From assembly GCF_000805385.1 (NCBI RefSeq), contig NZ_JTJW01000006.1, positions 620,001 to 684,000 of the forward strand: a stretch of DNA of 64,000 nucleotides, in the 5' to 3' direction. Positions within the stretch are counted from its first letter, which is position 1, and each line of letters opens with the position of its first letter. A program made the translations under genes and the position numbers. Below the pieces are notes generated by a model. It made no database searches, was not told the origin of the DNA, and worked only from the letters and a program-made list of their open reading frames with translations. The DNA is from Mycolicibacterium setense (lineage in GTDB: Bacteria; Actinomycetota; Actinomycetes; Mycobacteriales; Mycobacteriaceae). Positions 36,697 through 45,591 of this stretch are shown here, in pieces.

Positions 36697-37302
36697 GTGC
36701 CGGGCCAACCTTCTACCGATCCGGTGGTCCCGCGCGCGCGCGTGGCCAACCTCGCCAACGTGCTCACTGGGGTGCGGATGGTGCTTGTTCCGGTCTTCCT
36801 CGTCTTCTTGTTCGTCGGCGACGGCCATGAAACCGTCTGGCGGATCGCCGCTTTCGCGGTGTTCGCGGTCGCGGTGATCACCGATCACTTCGACGGGGCA
36901 TTGGCCCGCAGTTACGGAATGATCACCGAGTTCGGCACTCTGGCCGATCCGATCGCCGACAAGGCGCTGATCGGGGCGGCGCTGATCGGCCTGTCGATGC
37001 TCGGCGACCTGCCGTGGTGGATCACCGCGGTGGTGCTGACCCGTGAGATCGGAATCACGGTGCTGCGCTTCGCGGTGCTGCGTCACGGTGTGATTCCCGC
37101 CAGTCGTGGCGGCAAGCTCAAGACTCTGGTGCAAGCCGTCGCCATCGGGCTGTTCATCCTGCCGCTGCATGCCTGGCCCGACATCTGGCTGAACGTCGCC
37201 TGGGTGATCATGTGGGCCGCAGTGGTGCTGACCGTGCTCACCGGTGCCGACTACGTCATTTCCGCGATCAGGGATTCGCGTGGACGATCCGCTGCTCACT
37301 GA
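36697..37302 (+). CDS. pgsA: CDP-diacylglycerol-glycerol-3-phosphate 3-phosphatidyltransferase (PgsA3-type)
   Basis: Membrane enzyme of 201 residues making phosphatidylglycerophosphate, precursor of cardiolipin. The CDP-alcohol phosphotransferase motif DGxxARx8GxxxDxxxD is complete: DGALAR, then G before TLADPIAD. About five or six helices are visible. The 3' end overlaps the CinA-domain gene by 23 bp, a common bacterial arrangement. clgR follows downstream. Confidence 0.94.
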   Translation: MPGQPSTDPVVPRARVANLANVLTGVRMVLVPVFLVFLFVGDGHETVWRIAAFAVFAVAVITDHFDGALARSYGMITEFGTLADPIADKALIGAALIGLSMLGDLPWWITAVVLTREIGITVLRFAVLRHGVIPASRGGKLKTLVQAVAIGLFILPLHAWPDIWLNVAWVIMWAAVVLTVLTGADYVISAIRDSRGRSAAH

Positions 37303-37768
37303 CGACGCCAGGGCACTGGTCGCCGACCTGACGGTGCGTTCGCAGAGCGTGGCCACCGCCGAGTCGCTCACCGGTGGCCTTCTGGCGGCGACGCTGGCCG
37401 GGGTGTCCGGGGCCAGCGCAGTTCTGCAGGGCGGCCTGGTCACCTATAACGAAGACACCAAGATCTGGCTCGCGGGTGTGGCTCCTCAGGTGCTCGACGC
37501 GGTCGGCCCGGTTTCGGCTCCCACGGCACGGGCGCTGGCCGTCGGGGCCCGCCAGCGTTGCGCGGCGACCTGGGGCGTCGGCCTGACCGGCGTGGCCGGT
37601 CCGGAACCGCACGGCGGACACCCGGTGGGCACGGTGTTCATCGGGCTGGCCGGTCCGGTCGACACCGACGTCGTCGAGTTGTCGTTGTCCGGCTCACGCT
37701 GGGATATTCGCCGCGCCGCCGTCGACGAGGCGATCGCCCGGTTGCGTTCACTCGTCCAGGACCAGTAA
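37280..37768 (+). CDS. CinA C-terminal domain protein (nicotinamide-nucleotide amidase, PncC-like)
   Basis: Single-domain CinA_C protein of 162 residues: SVATAESLTGGLLAATLAGVSGASAVLQGGLVTYNEDTK is the family hallmark, with GVGLTGVAGPEPHGGHPVGTVFIG later. The family deamidates NMN in pyridine nucleotide salvage. GTG 37280 has AGGGA 5 bp upstream; it lies inside the pgsA reading frame, so the genes overlap by 23 bp. The N-terminal molybdopterin-like domain of full CinA is absent, which is normal for this position. Confidence 0.92.
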   Translation: MDDPLLTDDARALVADLTVRSQSVATAESLTGGLLAATLAGVSGASAVLQGGLVTYNEDTKIWLAGVAPQVLDAVGPVSAPTARALAVGARQRCAATWGVGLTGVAGPEPHGGHPVGTVFIGLAGPVDTDVVELSLSGSRWDIRRAAVDEAIARLRSLVQDQ

Positions 37769-37804
37769 CCGAAATCGTCCAGGGCGATTGCCCTTGGGCC
37801 CTCG

Positions 37805-37832
37805 GGAACCATGCGGTGGCCCACGGCGTTGG
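37805..37832 (+). promoter_or_regulatory. ECF (SigE-type) promoter of clgR
   Basis: GGAAC (37805-37809), an 18-bp spacer, then GTTGG (37828-37832), about 40 bp before the clgR ATG. This fits the mycobacterial SigE consensus. Known: clgR-pspA of M. tuberculosis is SigE-dependent. Confidence 0.75.
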
Positions 37833-37873
37833 TCTGATAGCGAACCTTGACAGGCGAGGCGAAGGAGAGCGCG

Positions 37874-38227
37874 ATGACGACACTGCTGCGTGAGGTGATT
37901 GGCGACGTGCTGCGTAACGCCCGCACCGAACAGGGACGCACGTTGCGCGAAGTCTCCGACGCGGCGCGCGTGAGCCTCGGATACCTCTCTGAGGTGGAGC
38001 GGGGCCGCAAAGAGGCCTCCAGCGAACTGCTGGGCGCCATCTGCGACGCCCTGGACGTCCCGCTGTCGCGGGTACTCACAGATGCGGGCGAGAACCTGGC
38101 CGAACGCGAGCACGCCGGCGCAGCGGTCCAGGTGCCGGACCATACCGATGTCACCGCCAATGTCGCCCACATCGATGCGGCCATCAAGGTCGTCATTCCG
38201 CAGCCCGTGTCGATGGCCGTCGCCTGA
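37874..38227 (+). CDS. clgR: Transcriptional activator ClgR
   Basis: XRE-type regulator of 117 residues that activates clp protease and psp genes under envelope stress. The helix-turn-helix is [52 protein letters not shown] in content. The C-terminus ([12 protein letters not shown]) ends in small hydrophobic residues resembling a ClpP-recognised degron, as known for ClgR. ATG 37874 follows GAAGGAGAG; a longer start is not needed. Downstream are pspA and pspM. Confidence 0.95.
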   Translation: MTTLLREVIGDVLRNARTEQGRTLREVSDAARVSLGYLSEVERGRKEASSELLGAICDALDVPLSRVLTDAGENLAEREHAGAAVQVPDHTDVTANVAHIDAAIKVVIPQPVSMAVA

Positions 38228-38277
38228 GATGAGCGCGGTCCCGACGCCGGCCTGATTGCCCTGTTCGTGCCTGGGTC

Positions 38278-38289
38278 GCGAATTTTCGC
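38278..38289. promoter_or_regulatory. 12-bp inverted repeat upstream of pspA
   Basis: GCGAA-TT-TTCGC is a perfect inverted repeat in the 207-bp clgR-pspA gap. It could be an operator. It does not clearly match a published ClgR box. A second element, AGGCCC/GGGCCT (38382-38398), would form a small hairpin in the pspA leader. Confidence 0.4.
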
Positions 38290-38434
38290 AAAACACCCAT
38301 GCGAACTGCGTGCGGGGCTGTGGCTGCATGTCCGGAACCGATAAGTTGGCAGCAGAGGAAATGCGGCAACCTGAAACGACAAGGCCCGGCGAGGGCCTGG
38401 CAGACAAGCCCGACAGATAAGGCGGAACGAAGCA

Positions 38435-39250
38435 ATGGCCAATCCGTTCGTCAAGGCGTGGAAGTACCTGATGGCGCTGTTCAGCTCCAAGGTGGATGAG
38501 TACGCCGATCCGAAGGTGCAGATCCAGCAGGCCATCGAGGACGCGCAGCGTCAGCACCAGGCCCTGACCCAGCAGGCCGCCCAGGTCATCGGCAACCAGC
38601 GCCAGCTGGAGATGCGGCTCAGCCGTCAGCTCGCCGACATCGAGAAGCTGCAGGTCAACGTCCGCCAGGCACTGACGCTGGCTGATCAGGCCACCGCTGC
38701 CGGTGACGCTGCCAAGGCCACCGAGTACAACAACGCCGCCGAGGCGTTCGCGGCCCAGCTCGTCACCGCCGAGCAGAGCGTCGAGGACCTCAAGGGTCTG
38801 CACGATCAGGCCCTGCAGGCTGCCCAGCAGGCCAAGAAGGCCGTCGAGCAGAACGCCATGATGCTGCAGCAGAAGATCGCCGAGCGCACCAAGCTGCTGT
38901 CGCAGCTGGAGCAGGCCAAGATGCAGGAGCAGGTCAGTTCTTCGCTCCGGTCGATGAGCGAGGTCGCCGCGCCGGGTAACACCCCGAGCCTGGACGAAGT
39001 GCGGCAGAAGATCGAACGCCGCTACGCCAACGCCATGGGTGAGGCCGAGCTCGCGCAGAACTCTGTGCAGGGCCGCATGATGGAGGTCCAGCAGGCCAGC
39101 GTTCAGATGGCGGGCCACTCCCGGCTGGAGCAGATCCGCGCCTCGATGCGCGGCGACGCCCTGCCCAGCGGTGGTGCGACCCCGGCCACGCCTGCCTCTC
39201 CGGCGCCCAACCAAACTTCTCCCACCCCCGAAAACCCGCTCGGGCAATAA
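38435..39250 (+). CDS. pspA: Phage shock protein A (PspA/IM30, 35-kDa antigen homologue)
   Basis: Peripheral membrane ESCRT-III-like protein of 271 residues that stabilises the damaged inner membrane. An N-terminal amphipathic helix ([22 protein letters not shown]) is followed by long coiled-coil helices rich in Gln, Ala and Glu (to about residue 230), then a Pro/Thr/Ser tail. Upstream is the ClgR activator, downstream the membrane partner PspM. Confidence 0.95.
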   Translation: MANPFVKAWKYLMALFSSKVDEYADPKVQIQQAIEDAQRQHQALTQQAAQVIGNQRQLEMRLSRQLADIEKLQVNVRQALTLADQATAAGDAAKATEYNNAAEAFAAQLVTAEQSVEDLKGLHDQALQAAQQAKKAVEQNAMMLQQKIAERTKLLSQLEQAKMQEQVSSSLRSMSEVAAPGNTPSLDEVRQKIERRYANAMGEAELAQNSVQGRMMEVQQASVQMAGHSRLEQIRASMRGDALPSGGATPATPASPAPNQTSPTPENPLGQ

Positions 39251-39270
39251 CGATTCGAGTGTTTTAGATC

Positions 39271-40089
39271 ATGGCTACCAAGACCGGACGACCGGACGCG
39301 TGGAGATCGTTGGCGCAGCGGGCTATCGATACCGCGGCCGATCTGTCCGGCGCGCTGACCGAAAAGCTCAGCGCCGCCGCCGATCCGCGCGCGAAGCTGT
39401 TGCGCAAGCGGCGGTGGGCGCTGCGCTTCAGCGTGTTCTTCACCCTGTCCAGCGTGTTCTGGGTCTTGGTGACGGCGTTGCTGGCCTCGTGGAGCACACC
39501 GGTCTGGGGCCTGATCATCAGCGGAGCGATCGCGGCCGGCGCGGCGTTCCCGGCCACACTGTTCTGGCTGCGCTACCGGTGGCTACGCGCGGAACCGCTT
39601 CCGGTGCAGCGGCCGGTCTCCGGGCGCCGGTTACCGCCATGGGGTTCGGCGGCCCGGCAGCCGATGGCGGCGCTGACGGCCTCCGAGCGGGGGATGTTCT
39701 CCCTACTCGGAGTGTTGGAGCGCGGGCGGATGCTTCCGCCCGACGAACTGCGGGAGCTGACCGCGGTGGCCAACCACACCGCACGGACCATGGCCGCCAC
39801 CGCCACCGAGGTGGTGTCGATGGAGCGGGCGATCAGCAACGCCCCGCAATCGCGTCAGCATCTGGTGCCCACCATCAACGCGTTCGCCGCACAGCTTGGT
39901 GAGGGCGTGCGCCAGTACAACGAGATGGTCACTGCCGCAGCGCAACTCGTGTCCACGGTGAACAGCGGGCAGGATGCGGTGTCGCCGTTGTCGCAGCAGC
40001 GCTACCGCGGCGAGTTGACCGGGGCCACCGATCGACTGATCGGGTGGGCGCAGGCATTCGACGAGCTGGGCCGGCTGCGCCGCGCCTGA
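39271..40089 (+). CDS. pspM: PspM-type membrane partner of PspA
   Basis: A 272-residue protein with two adjacent transmembrane helices (FSVFFTLSSVFWVLVTALLAS; WGLIISGAIAAGAAFPATLFWL) and a helical cytosolic C-terminal domain. By position it corresponds to Rv2743c, named PspM and known to bind PspA. It is 20 bp after pspA, so cotranscribed. The fourth gene of the M. tuberculosis locus (Rv2742c, pspN) is missing here; the next gene is convergent ephG 7 bp away. Confidence 0.88.
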   Translation: MATKTGRPDAWRSLAQRAIDTAADLSGALTEKLSAAADPRAKLLRKRRWALRFSVFFTLSSVFWVLVTALLASWSTPVWGLIISGAIAAGAAFPATLFWLRYRWLRAEPLPVQRPVSGRRLPPWGSAARQPMAALTASERGMFSLLGVLERGRMLPPDELRELTAVANHTARTMAATATEVVSMERAISNAPQSRQHLVPTINAFAAQLGEGVRQYNEMVTAAAQLVSTVNSGQDAVSPLSQQRYRGELTGATDRLIGWAQAFDELGRLRRA

Positions 40090-40096
40090 ACCGCCG

Positions 40097-40531
40097 CTAC
40101 AGCGACGTACGGAGCGAGGGCACGACCACCCCGACGAGGCCGCGCACCGTTGCCTTGACCATGTCGAACATGTCGAAGTAGTCCCGCCACAGCGTGATTC
40201 GGCCTTCGTGCACCTCGAATACCCCGCAGACCCAGAACTGCAGGCGCAGCGGCCCGAACACCAGCGCGTCGGTGCGCTCGGTCAGCACGGCGGCACCATC
40301 GGCGGCGATCCGGTGGATCTTCACCTCGAAGGCCATCCGGCCCGGCATCGACCGGAACAGCTTCATCGCGCGGTTGCGTCCGTAGATGGTCGGCAAACCG
40401 ACGTTCTGGTACACGAGGTTCTGTGCGAGAGCGCTCTCGGCTGTGTCGAAGTCCTCCTCCTGCAGTGCGTTGAGGAAGGTCTCGACCGTGCTGGTCTGGG
40501 ACGCAGCCGCGGTGGTGGATTGGTCAGCCAT
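40097..40531 (-). CDS. ephG: Limonene-1,2-epoxide hydrolase family protein EphG
   Basis: A 144-residue cone-shaped alpha+beta epoxide hydrolase. The catalytic Asp-Arg-Asp set is visible: Arg and Asp in LTERTDALVFG and Asp in TLWRDYFDMF. Also typical are VETFLNALQEEDFD and VCGVFEVHEGRI. It hydrolyses hydrophobic epoxides, perhaps sterol- or fatty acid-derived; the mycobacterial homologue is Rv2740. Divergent from a glycosyltransferase gene. Confidence 0.93.
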   Translation of the reverse strand: MADQSTTAAASQTSTVETFLNALQEEDFDTAESALAQNLVYQNVGLPTIYGRNRAMKLFRSMPGRMAFEVKIHRIAADGAAVLTERTDALVFGPLRLQFWVCGVFEVHEGRITLWRDYFDMFDMVKATVRGLVGVVVPSLRTSL

Positions 40532-40537
40532 GCCCGC

Positions 40538-40543
40538 AGCCTA
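40538..40543 (-). promoter_or_regulatory. Leaderless-type -10 box of ephG
   Basis: TAGGCT on the minus strand ends 6 bp before ATG 40531. Confidence 0.45.
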
Positions 40544-40571
40544 GTGGGGACAGCTGTGGCAGGGTAGGCCG

Positions 40572-41741
40572 GTGCGCGTAGCTGTTGTCGCCGGACCTGA
40601 TCCCGGACATGCCTTCCCGGCCCTTGCCTTGTGCCTGAAGTTCCTGGCCGTGGGGGACATCCCGACGCTGCTGACGGGAGTGGAATGGCTCGACACCGCG
40701 CGGGCCGCGGGTGTCGACGCAGTCGAACTCGTCGGCCTGGATGCCACTGATGCCGACGACGACGCCGATGCCGGGGCGAAGATCCATCGGCGGGCCGGGC
40801 GGATGGCGCAGCTCAACGTGCCTGGGTTGCGGGAGCTGCAGCCCGATCTTGTGGTCTCCGACGTGATCACCGCCTGTGGCGGGTTGGCCGCGGAGCTCCT
40901 CGGATTGCCCTGGGTCGAGCTCAATCCGCATCCGCTGTACCTGCCGTCGAAGGGCTTGCCGCCGCTCGGCAGCGGATTGGCCCCTGGCGTCGGTCTGCGC
41001 GGACGGCTGCGTGACAACGTCATGCGCGCCCTGACCGCGAGGTCCATCCGGGCCGGCCTGGCAGAGCGGGCCGGCGTGCGGGCCGACATCGGTCTTGCGC
41101 CGGTCGACCCCGGCCCGTTGCGGCGCCTGATCGCCACCCTGCCCGCGCTGGAGGTACCACGCCCGGACTGGCCGGCCGAGGCCGTAGTGGTGGGGCCGCT
41201 GCACTTTGAGCCGACCGATGCGGTGCTGACCGTGCCGCCCGGGTCGGGGCCGGTCGTGATGGTGGCGCCCTCCACCGCGACCACCGGGACACAGGGGATG
41301 GCCGAGCTGGTCCTTTCGTTGCGCCCGGGCGAGACGTTGCCCGAGGGGGCCCGTGTGGTGGTGTCGCGACTGGGCGGGGCCGACGTCGAGGTGCCCCCGT
41401 GGGCGGCGGTGGGGCTGGGCCGCCAGGACGAGTTGTTGTCGCACGCCGATCTGGTGGTGTGCGGTGGTGGGCACGGTTTGGTGTCCAAGGCGATGCTGGC
41501 CGGTGTGCCGATGGTGGTGGTGCCGGGCGGCGGTGATCAATGGGAGATCGCCAATCGTGTTGTGCGCCAGGGCAGTGGACAGCTGGTGCGGCCGTTGTCG
41601 GCGGATTCGCTGACGGCCGCGGTCGGAACTGTGCTCGGGTCGTCGTCGTATCGCGCGGCCGCACAGCGGGCCGGCGCGTCACTGGCCGGGGTGGCAGATC
41701 CGGTACGGGTGTGCCATGACGCTCTCGCGCACACTGGGTAG
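40572..41741 (+). CDS. UDP-glycosyltransferase (GT1-like, MGT family)
   Basis: A 389-residue GT-B fold enzyme. The N-terminal domain starts VAVVAGPDPGHAFPALALC and has DLVVSDVITACGGLAAELLGLPWVEL. The C-terminal donor-binding region has HADLVVCGGGHGLVSKAMLAGVPMVVVPGGGDQWEIANRV, matching the HxGxxT/E-N-Q motif area of UDP-glycosyltransferases with variation. It likely glycosylates a lipid or small molecule. It matches Rv2739c in position. GTG start. Next gene is 10 bp downstream. Confidence 0.88.
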   Translation: MRVAVVAGPDPGHAFPALALCLKFLAVGDIPTLLTGVEWLDTARAAGVDAVELVGLDATDADDDADAGAKIHRRAGRMAQLNVPGLRELQPDLVVSDVITACGGLAAELLGLPWVELNPHPLYLPSKGLPPLGSGLAPGVGLRGRLRDNVMRALTARSIRAGLAERAGVRADIGLAPVDPGPLRRLIATLPALEVPRPDWPAEAVVVGPLHFEPTDAVLTVPPGSGPVVMVAPSTATTGTQGMAELVLSLRPGETLPEGARVVVSRLGGADVEVPPWAAVGLGRQDELLSHADLVVCGGGHGLVSKAMLAGVPMVVVPGGGDQWEIANRVVRQGSGQLVRPLSADSLTAAVGTVLGSSSYRAAAQRAGASLAGVADPVRVCHDALAHTG

Positions 41742-41744
41742 GTT
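41739..41744 (+). promoter_or_regulatory. Leaderless-type -10 box of the DUF3046 gene
   Basis: TAGGTT lies 7 bp before GTG 41752 and overlaps the end of the glycosyltransferase gene. Confidence 0.45.
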
Positions 41745-41751
41745 GGGGCCC

Positions 41752-41946
41752 GTGCGGCTGACGGAATTCAACGAACTCGTGGACGGCCAGTTCGGTCCGA
41801 TACGGGGTCGCTCATTGCTCGTCGATCACGTGCTCGGCGCTCTCGACGGCCGCACGGCAGCACAGGCCATCGAGGACGGTGTGGACCCACGCACCGTGTG
41901 GCGGGCGCTGTGCGCCGACTTCGACGTCCCGCGCGACGTGTGGTGA
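41752..41946 (+). CDS. DUF3046 family protein
   Basis: A 64-residue cytosolic protein (RLTEFNELVDGQFG, SLLVDHVLGALDGRTAAQAIEDGVDPRTVWRALCADFDVP) conserved before recA in actinobacteria. Function unknown. The reading frame is open further upstream, but family length and the GTG at 41752 fix this start. Confidence 0.9.
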   Translation: MRLTEFNELVDGQFGPIRGRSLLVDHVLGALDGRTAAQAIEDGVDPRTVWRALCADFDVPRDVW

Positions 41947-41991
41947 ACCGCGCTGCTTTCCCTGTGCCTGTTTTCGGCGTATACCGGAGGC

Positions 41992-42195
41992 ATGGGTCTC
42001 GGTGACCATCCGATGCGGACACCTCTCTACGGTGTCCTGCTGGTGATCGCAGCAGTTCTGCTGTGCTGGTTGGTCGCGTCCACCCTCGACGGGTGGCAGG
42101 CCGCTCTCGGGTATTTCCTGGCAGTCGCCGTCGGCGCATTCGGTTTCGTCATGACGCTGCGGGATCTCGACAACTTTCCGAACTGGCGTCACTGA
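41992..42195 (+). CDS. Small two-helix membrane protein
   Basis: A 67-residue protein with two hydrophobic segments (YGVLLVIAAVLLCWLVAS; ALGYFLAVAVGAFGFVMTL). Codon use fits the neighbourhood. No family recognised. It lies between the DUF3046 gene and the recA promoter and does not disturb either. Confidence 0.6.
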   Translation: MGLGDHPMRTPLYGVLLVIAAVLLCWLVASTLDGWQAALGYFLAVAVGAFGFVMTLRDLDNFPNWRH

Positions 42196-42225
42196 CGGGA
42201 ACCATCTCCGGCGTGTCCACTTGAG

Positions 42226-42241
42226 TCGAACAGATGTTCGT
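42226..42241. promoter_or_regulatory. SOS (LexA) box of recA
   Basis: TCGAACAGATGTTCGT differs from the mycobacterial LexA palindrome TCGAAC-N4-GTTCGA only at the last base. It lies 112 bp before the recA start. Confidence 0.88.
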
Positions 42242-42272
42242 CTAGTGTGGGCAGTGCTCGACCGAAACATTT

Positions 42273-42295
42273 TTGTCGGTGGTCTGCTCTAGCGT
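42273..42295 (+). promoter_or_regulatory. RecA-NDp type (PafBC-dependent) promoter
   Basis: TTGTCGGTG (42273-42281), 8 bp, TAGCGT (42290-42295). This is an exact fit to the published pattern tTGTCRgtg-N8-TAnnnT for the LexA-independent recA promoter. Confidence 0.85.
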
Positions 42296-42353
42296 CACGG
42301 CCAACCGATCGGAACACCGGTCAGCACGGACTACTCGGAGAGGCATCAACATC

Positions 42354-43409
42354 ATGGCGCAACAGGCCCCTGATCGCGAAAAAGCGCTCGAACTGGCGAT
42401 GGCCCAGATCGACAAGAACTTCGGTAAAGGCTCGGTGATGCGCCTCGGCGAGGAGGTGCGCCAGCCGATTTCGGTGATCCCCACCGGCTCGATAGCCCTG
42501 GACGTGGCCCTCGGCATCGGCGGCCTGCCGCGCGGCAGGGTGGTCGAGATCTACGGCCCGGAATCCTCGGGTAAGACCACCGTGGCGCTGCACGCCGTGG
42601 CCAATGCCCAGGCCGCCGGCGGTATCGCGGCGTTCATCGATGCCGAGCACGCGCTGGATCCCGAGTACGCCAAGAAACTCGGTGTGGACACCGATTCGCT
42701 GCTGGTCAGCCAGCCCGACACCGGTGAGCAGGCGCTGGAGATCGCCGACATGCTGGTGCGCTCGGGTGCGCTGGACATCCTGGTGATCGACTCGGTGGCG
42801 GCCCTGGTGCCCCGCGCCGAGATCGAGGGTGAGATGGGTGACAGCCACGTCGGTCTGCAGGCCCGGCTGATGAGCCAGGCGCTGCGCAAGATGACCGGTG
42901 CGTTGAACAACTCGGGCACCACCGCGATCTTCATCAACCAGCTCCGCGAGAAGATCGGTGTGATGTTCGGATCGCCCGAAACCACCACGGGTGGTAAGGC
43001 ATTGAAGTTCTACGCCTCGGTCCGTCTGGACGTCCGCCGCATCGAGACGCTCAAGGACGGCACCGACGCGGTCGGTAACCGGACCCGCGTCAAGGTGGTC
43101 AAGAACAAGGTCTCGCCGCCGTTCAAACAGGCTGAGTTCGACATCCTCTACGGCCATGGCATCAGCCGTGAAGGTTCGCTCATCGACATGGGTGTCGAGC
43201 ACGGCTTCATCCGCAAGTCCGGCTCCTGGTTCACCTATGAGGGTGAGCAGCTGGGCCAGGGCAAGGAGAACGCCCGCAAGTTCCTGTTGGAGAACGGCGA
43301 CGTCGCCAACGAGATCGAGAAGAAGATCAAGGAAAAGCTCGGTATCGGTGCTGTTGTGACCGCCGAGGTAAAGGCTGATGACGTCCTTCCCGCTCCGGTC
43401 GACTTCTGA
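42354..43409 (+). CDS. recA: Recombinase A, intein-free
   Basis: DNA strand-exchange and SOS coprotease ATPase of 351 residues, the normal length. Walker A is [10 protein letters not shown], Walker B region [22 protein letters not shown], with the L2 loop [34 protein letters not shown] intact. No intein interrupts it, unlike M. tuberculosis recA. Both a LexA box and a PafBC-type promoter are upstream. The 3' end overlaps recX by 32 bp. Confidence 0.99.
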   Translation: MAQQAPDREKALELAMAQIDKNFGKGSVMRLGEEVRQPISVIPTGSIALDVALGIGGLPRGRVVEIYGPESSGKTTVALHAVANAQAAGGIAAFIDAEHALDPEYAKKLGVDTDSLLVSQPDTGEQALEIADMLVRSGALDILVIDSVAALVPRAEIEGEMGDSHVGLQARLMSQALRKMTGALNNSGTTAIFINQLREKIGVMFGSPETTTGGKALKFYASVRLDVRRIETLKDGTDAVGNRTRVKVVKNKVSPPFKQAEFDILYGHGISREGSLIDMGVEHGFIRKSGSWFTYEGEQLGQGKENARKFLLENGDVANEIEKKIKEKLGIGAVVTAEVKADDVLPAPVDF

Positions 43410-43938
43410 GCCGTCGGGTAAACCCGAGGGGGAGCAGGCGCAGGATCCGCGCAAACGCGAGGAGCAGGCGAAGAACGTCTGCCTGCGCCTGCTCACCGTA
43501 CGGGCCCGCACCCGTGCCGAGTTGACCGAACAACTCACCAAACGGGGCTTCGAAGAAGACCTCAGCTCCAGGGTGCTCGATCGGCTCACCGACGTCGGCC
43601 TGATCGATGACGAGGACTTCGCCGAGCAGTGGGTGCGGTCCCGGCACGCCAACGCGGGAAAAGGCAAGCGCGCCTTGGCTGTCGAGCTTCGGAAGAAGGG
43701 CGTCGACAACGACGTCATCGAGGCCGCACTGGCCGAGCTGGATCCGGCCACCGAACGGCAACGGGCCGAGGAGATGGTCCGTGACAAGCTGCGTCGGGAA
43801 CGGCTCGACGGCGATGACGACGTGAAGGTGACCCGTCGGCTGGTCGGCATGCTGGCCCGCCGCGGCTACAACCAGTCGATGGCCTTCGACGTGGTCCGTG
43901 TTGAGCTGGCCGGCGAACGCGAGCGCCGCCGGGTGTGA
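43378..43938 (+). CDS. recX: Regulatory protein RecX
   Basis: A 186-residue RecA inhibitor made of three-helix repeats: [55 protein letters not shown] and later [26 protein letters not shown] fit the RecX family. It binds RecA filaments and limits strand exchange. The 32-bp overlap with recA indicates coupled expression under SOS control. Confidence 0.96.
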   Translation: MTSFPLRSTSEPSGKPEGEQAQDPRKREEQAKNVCLRLLTVRARTRAELTEQLTKRGFEEDLSSRVLDRLTDVGLIDDEDFAEQWVRSRHANAGKGKRALAVELRKKGVDNDVIEAALAELDPATERQRAEEMVRDKLRRERLDGDDDVKVTRRLVGMLARRGYNQSMAFDVVRVELAGERERRRV

Positions 43939-43963
43939 TCAGTCTTTTCGGCGACTCGTGCCG

Positions 43964-44857
43964 TCAGTCTCGCTGCACGTGCAACACCTGAGCGCCTGGT
44001 GCGCCTTCCTGCTCGACGGCCTCTGCTTCCAGGGGCGCGGGTCCGCGGCTGGAGCGGCGCAACCGGCGTTCGATCCGCGTCGCCAAGACCGACAGCGCGA
44101 AGTTCACGCTGATCATCAGGAGGGCGATGACGATCAGTGCGGGCAGGATGTTCTGGTAGGCCGACCCGATGTTCTGGCCCTGACGCACCATCTCCACGAA
44201 GGTGATCTGGTAGCCGATGGCGGTGTCCTTGAGCACCACCACCAACTGCGACACCAGCACGGGCAGCATCGCCGTGATCGCCTGCGGCAGTTGGATCATC
44301 CGCATGGTCTGGGTCCATGTCATCCCGAGTGACCACGCGGCTTCTTGCTGGCCGCGGGGCAGGGAGTTGATGCCGGCCCGAACGATCTCGGCGATCACCG
44401 CGCCGTTGTAGAGCGTCAAGCCGGTGATCACGCCCGCCAACGCCAGGTGCTTGGAGGGGAACATGTCGTACGTCGCGTAGAGGAAGTACGCGAAGAGCAT
44501 CATGATCAGCACCGGCACCGCCCGGAAGAACTCCACGATCACCGCGCAGATCCAGCGGATCGGGGGTATCGGTGCCATTCGCCCCACACCGAGGAGCAGT
44601 CCCAACGCCAATGCCAGCACGATCGACACCGCCGCCGCGGTGAGCGTGCCCTCGACACCCGGGAGGATGTACGTCGTCCACAGGTTCGACGTCAGGAACG
44701 GCTTCCACTTGTCGGGCTGCAACTGATCCTTGGCCCACAGCTGAAAGACCACGTATCCGATCACCGCGATGGCGACCAGCACGGTGATCGCCGTCATGAC
44801 CTGGTTGCGTGCCCGCGCCCGCGGTCCGGGCGCGTCGAAGAGAACTGAGCCACTCAT
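43964..44857 (-). CDS. gluD: Glutamate ABC transporter permease GluD
   Basis: Polar amino acid permease of 297 residues. His/Glu/Gln/Arg-opine TM family: TLTAAAVSIVLALALGLLLGVGR in the first domain helix and the EAA motif ATP-binding contact loop PRGQQEAAWSLGMTWTQTMRMIQLPQA. About six helices. An N-terminal extra helix and a charged C-terminal tail (after residue 270) are as in GluD. ATG 44857 was preferred to TTG 44881. Last gene of gluABCD; partners with GluC. Confidence 0.9.
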   Translation of the reverse strand: MSGSVLFDAPGPRARARNQVMTAITVLVAIAVIGYVVFQLWAKDQLQPDKWKPFLTSNLWTTYILPGVEGTLTAAAVSIVLALALGLLLGVGRMAPIPPIRWICAVIVEFFRAVPVLIMMLFAYFLYATYDMFPSKHLALAGVITGLTLYNGAVIAEIVRAGINSLPRGQQEAAWSLGMTWTQTMRMIQLPQAITAMLPVLVSQLVVVLKDTAIGYQITFVEMVRQGQNIGSAYQNILPALIVIALLMISVNFALSVLATRIERRLRRSSRGPAPLEAEAVEQEGAPGAQVLHVQRD

Positions 44858-44888
44858 CGGGGTTGTCCGTTCTTCGCGCAAGCGCTCA

Positions 44889-45569
44889 TCACCGCGCCAC
44901 CGCCAGTCGCTTACCCAGCCATCCGAAGAACAAGCCCATCGGCAGTGTCAGCAGGACGAATCCGGCCGCCATGATGACGCCGATGATGATCACCGCTGCG
45001 GTGTTTTCGATCATGACCTTCATCAGGTACGCCGCCTCGGCCACACCGATCGCCGAGGCGATCGTGGTGTTCTTCGTCAACGCGATCAGTACCGATCCCA
45101 GCGGGATGATCACTGCCCGAAATGCCTGGGGTAGCAGGATCAATCGCAGATTCTGTCCGAAGGTGAACCCGAGGGACCTCGCGGCCTCGGCCTGGCCCAG
45201 CGGGATCGTGTTCACCCCGGATCGCACCGTCTCACATACGAACGACGCGGTGTAGACCGTGAGTCCGAGCACCGCCAACCGGAAGTTGCTGTCCGCGATG
45301 GAGGTTGGCGAGTCGGGATTGGTGAAGGTGACCCCCAGCGTCTGTCCCACCCCGAGTGAGCAGAACACGATGATCAGGGTCAGCGGGGTGTTGCGGACGA
45401 TGTTGACGTACGCGGTGCCCAGCCAGTTCAGCACGGGCACGGGCGCCAGCCGCATGGCGGCCAGCACCGTGCCCAGGATGAGTGCCCCAACCGCAGAGAA
45501 CGCCGTCAGCTGGATGGTGGTCCAGAACGCCGCGAATATCTCGTCGCGGTACTCATCGAAGATCTCCAC
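44889..45569 (-). CDS. gluC: Glutamate ABC transporter permease GluC
   Basis: A 226-residue permease with five or six helices. The EAA loop is PLGQAEAARSLGFTFGQNLRLILLPQAFRAVIIPLGS. Fits the polar amino acid permease family and pairs with GluD in the membrane. GTG 45569, 23 bp after gluB, same operon. Confidence 0.92.
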   Translation of the reverse strand: MEIFDEYRDEIFAAFWTTIQLTAFSAVGALILGTVLAAMRLAPVPVLNWLGTAYVNIVRNTPLTLIIVFCSLGVGQTLGVTFTNPDSPTSIADSNFRLAVLGLTVYTASFVCETVRSGVNTIPLGQAEAARSLGFTFGQNLRLILLPQAFRAVIIPLGSVLIALTKNTTIASAIGVAEAAYLMKVMIENTAAVIIIGVIMAAGFVLLTLPMGLFFGWLGKRLAVAR

Positions 45570-45591
45570 GGTCGGAGCGTTACCTCACGGC

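Noticed and set aside
38278..38289. Confident ClgR box before pspA
   Set aside because: The inverted repeat GCGAA-TT-TTCGC has the opposite arm order to published CGC...GCG-type ClgR sites.
41716..41751. Longer start for the DUF3046 protein (ATG 41716)
   Set aside because: It overlaps the glycosyltransferase end and adds residues not seen in the family; GTG 41752 has a well-placed -10 box.
42321..43850. 509-codon minus-strand frame across recA-recX
   Set aside because: Shadow of two real genes; no recognisable motif.
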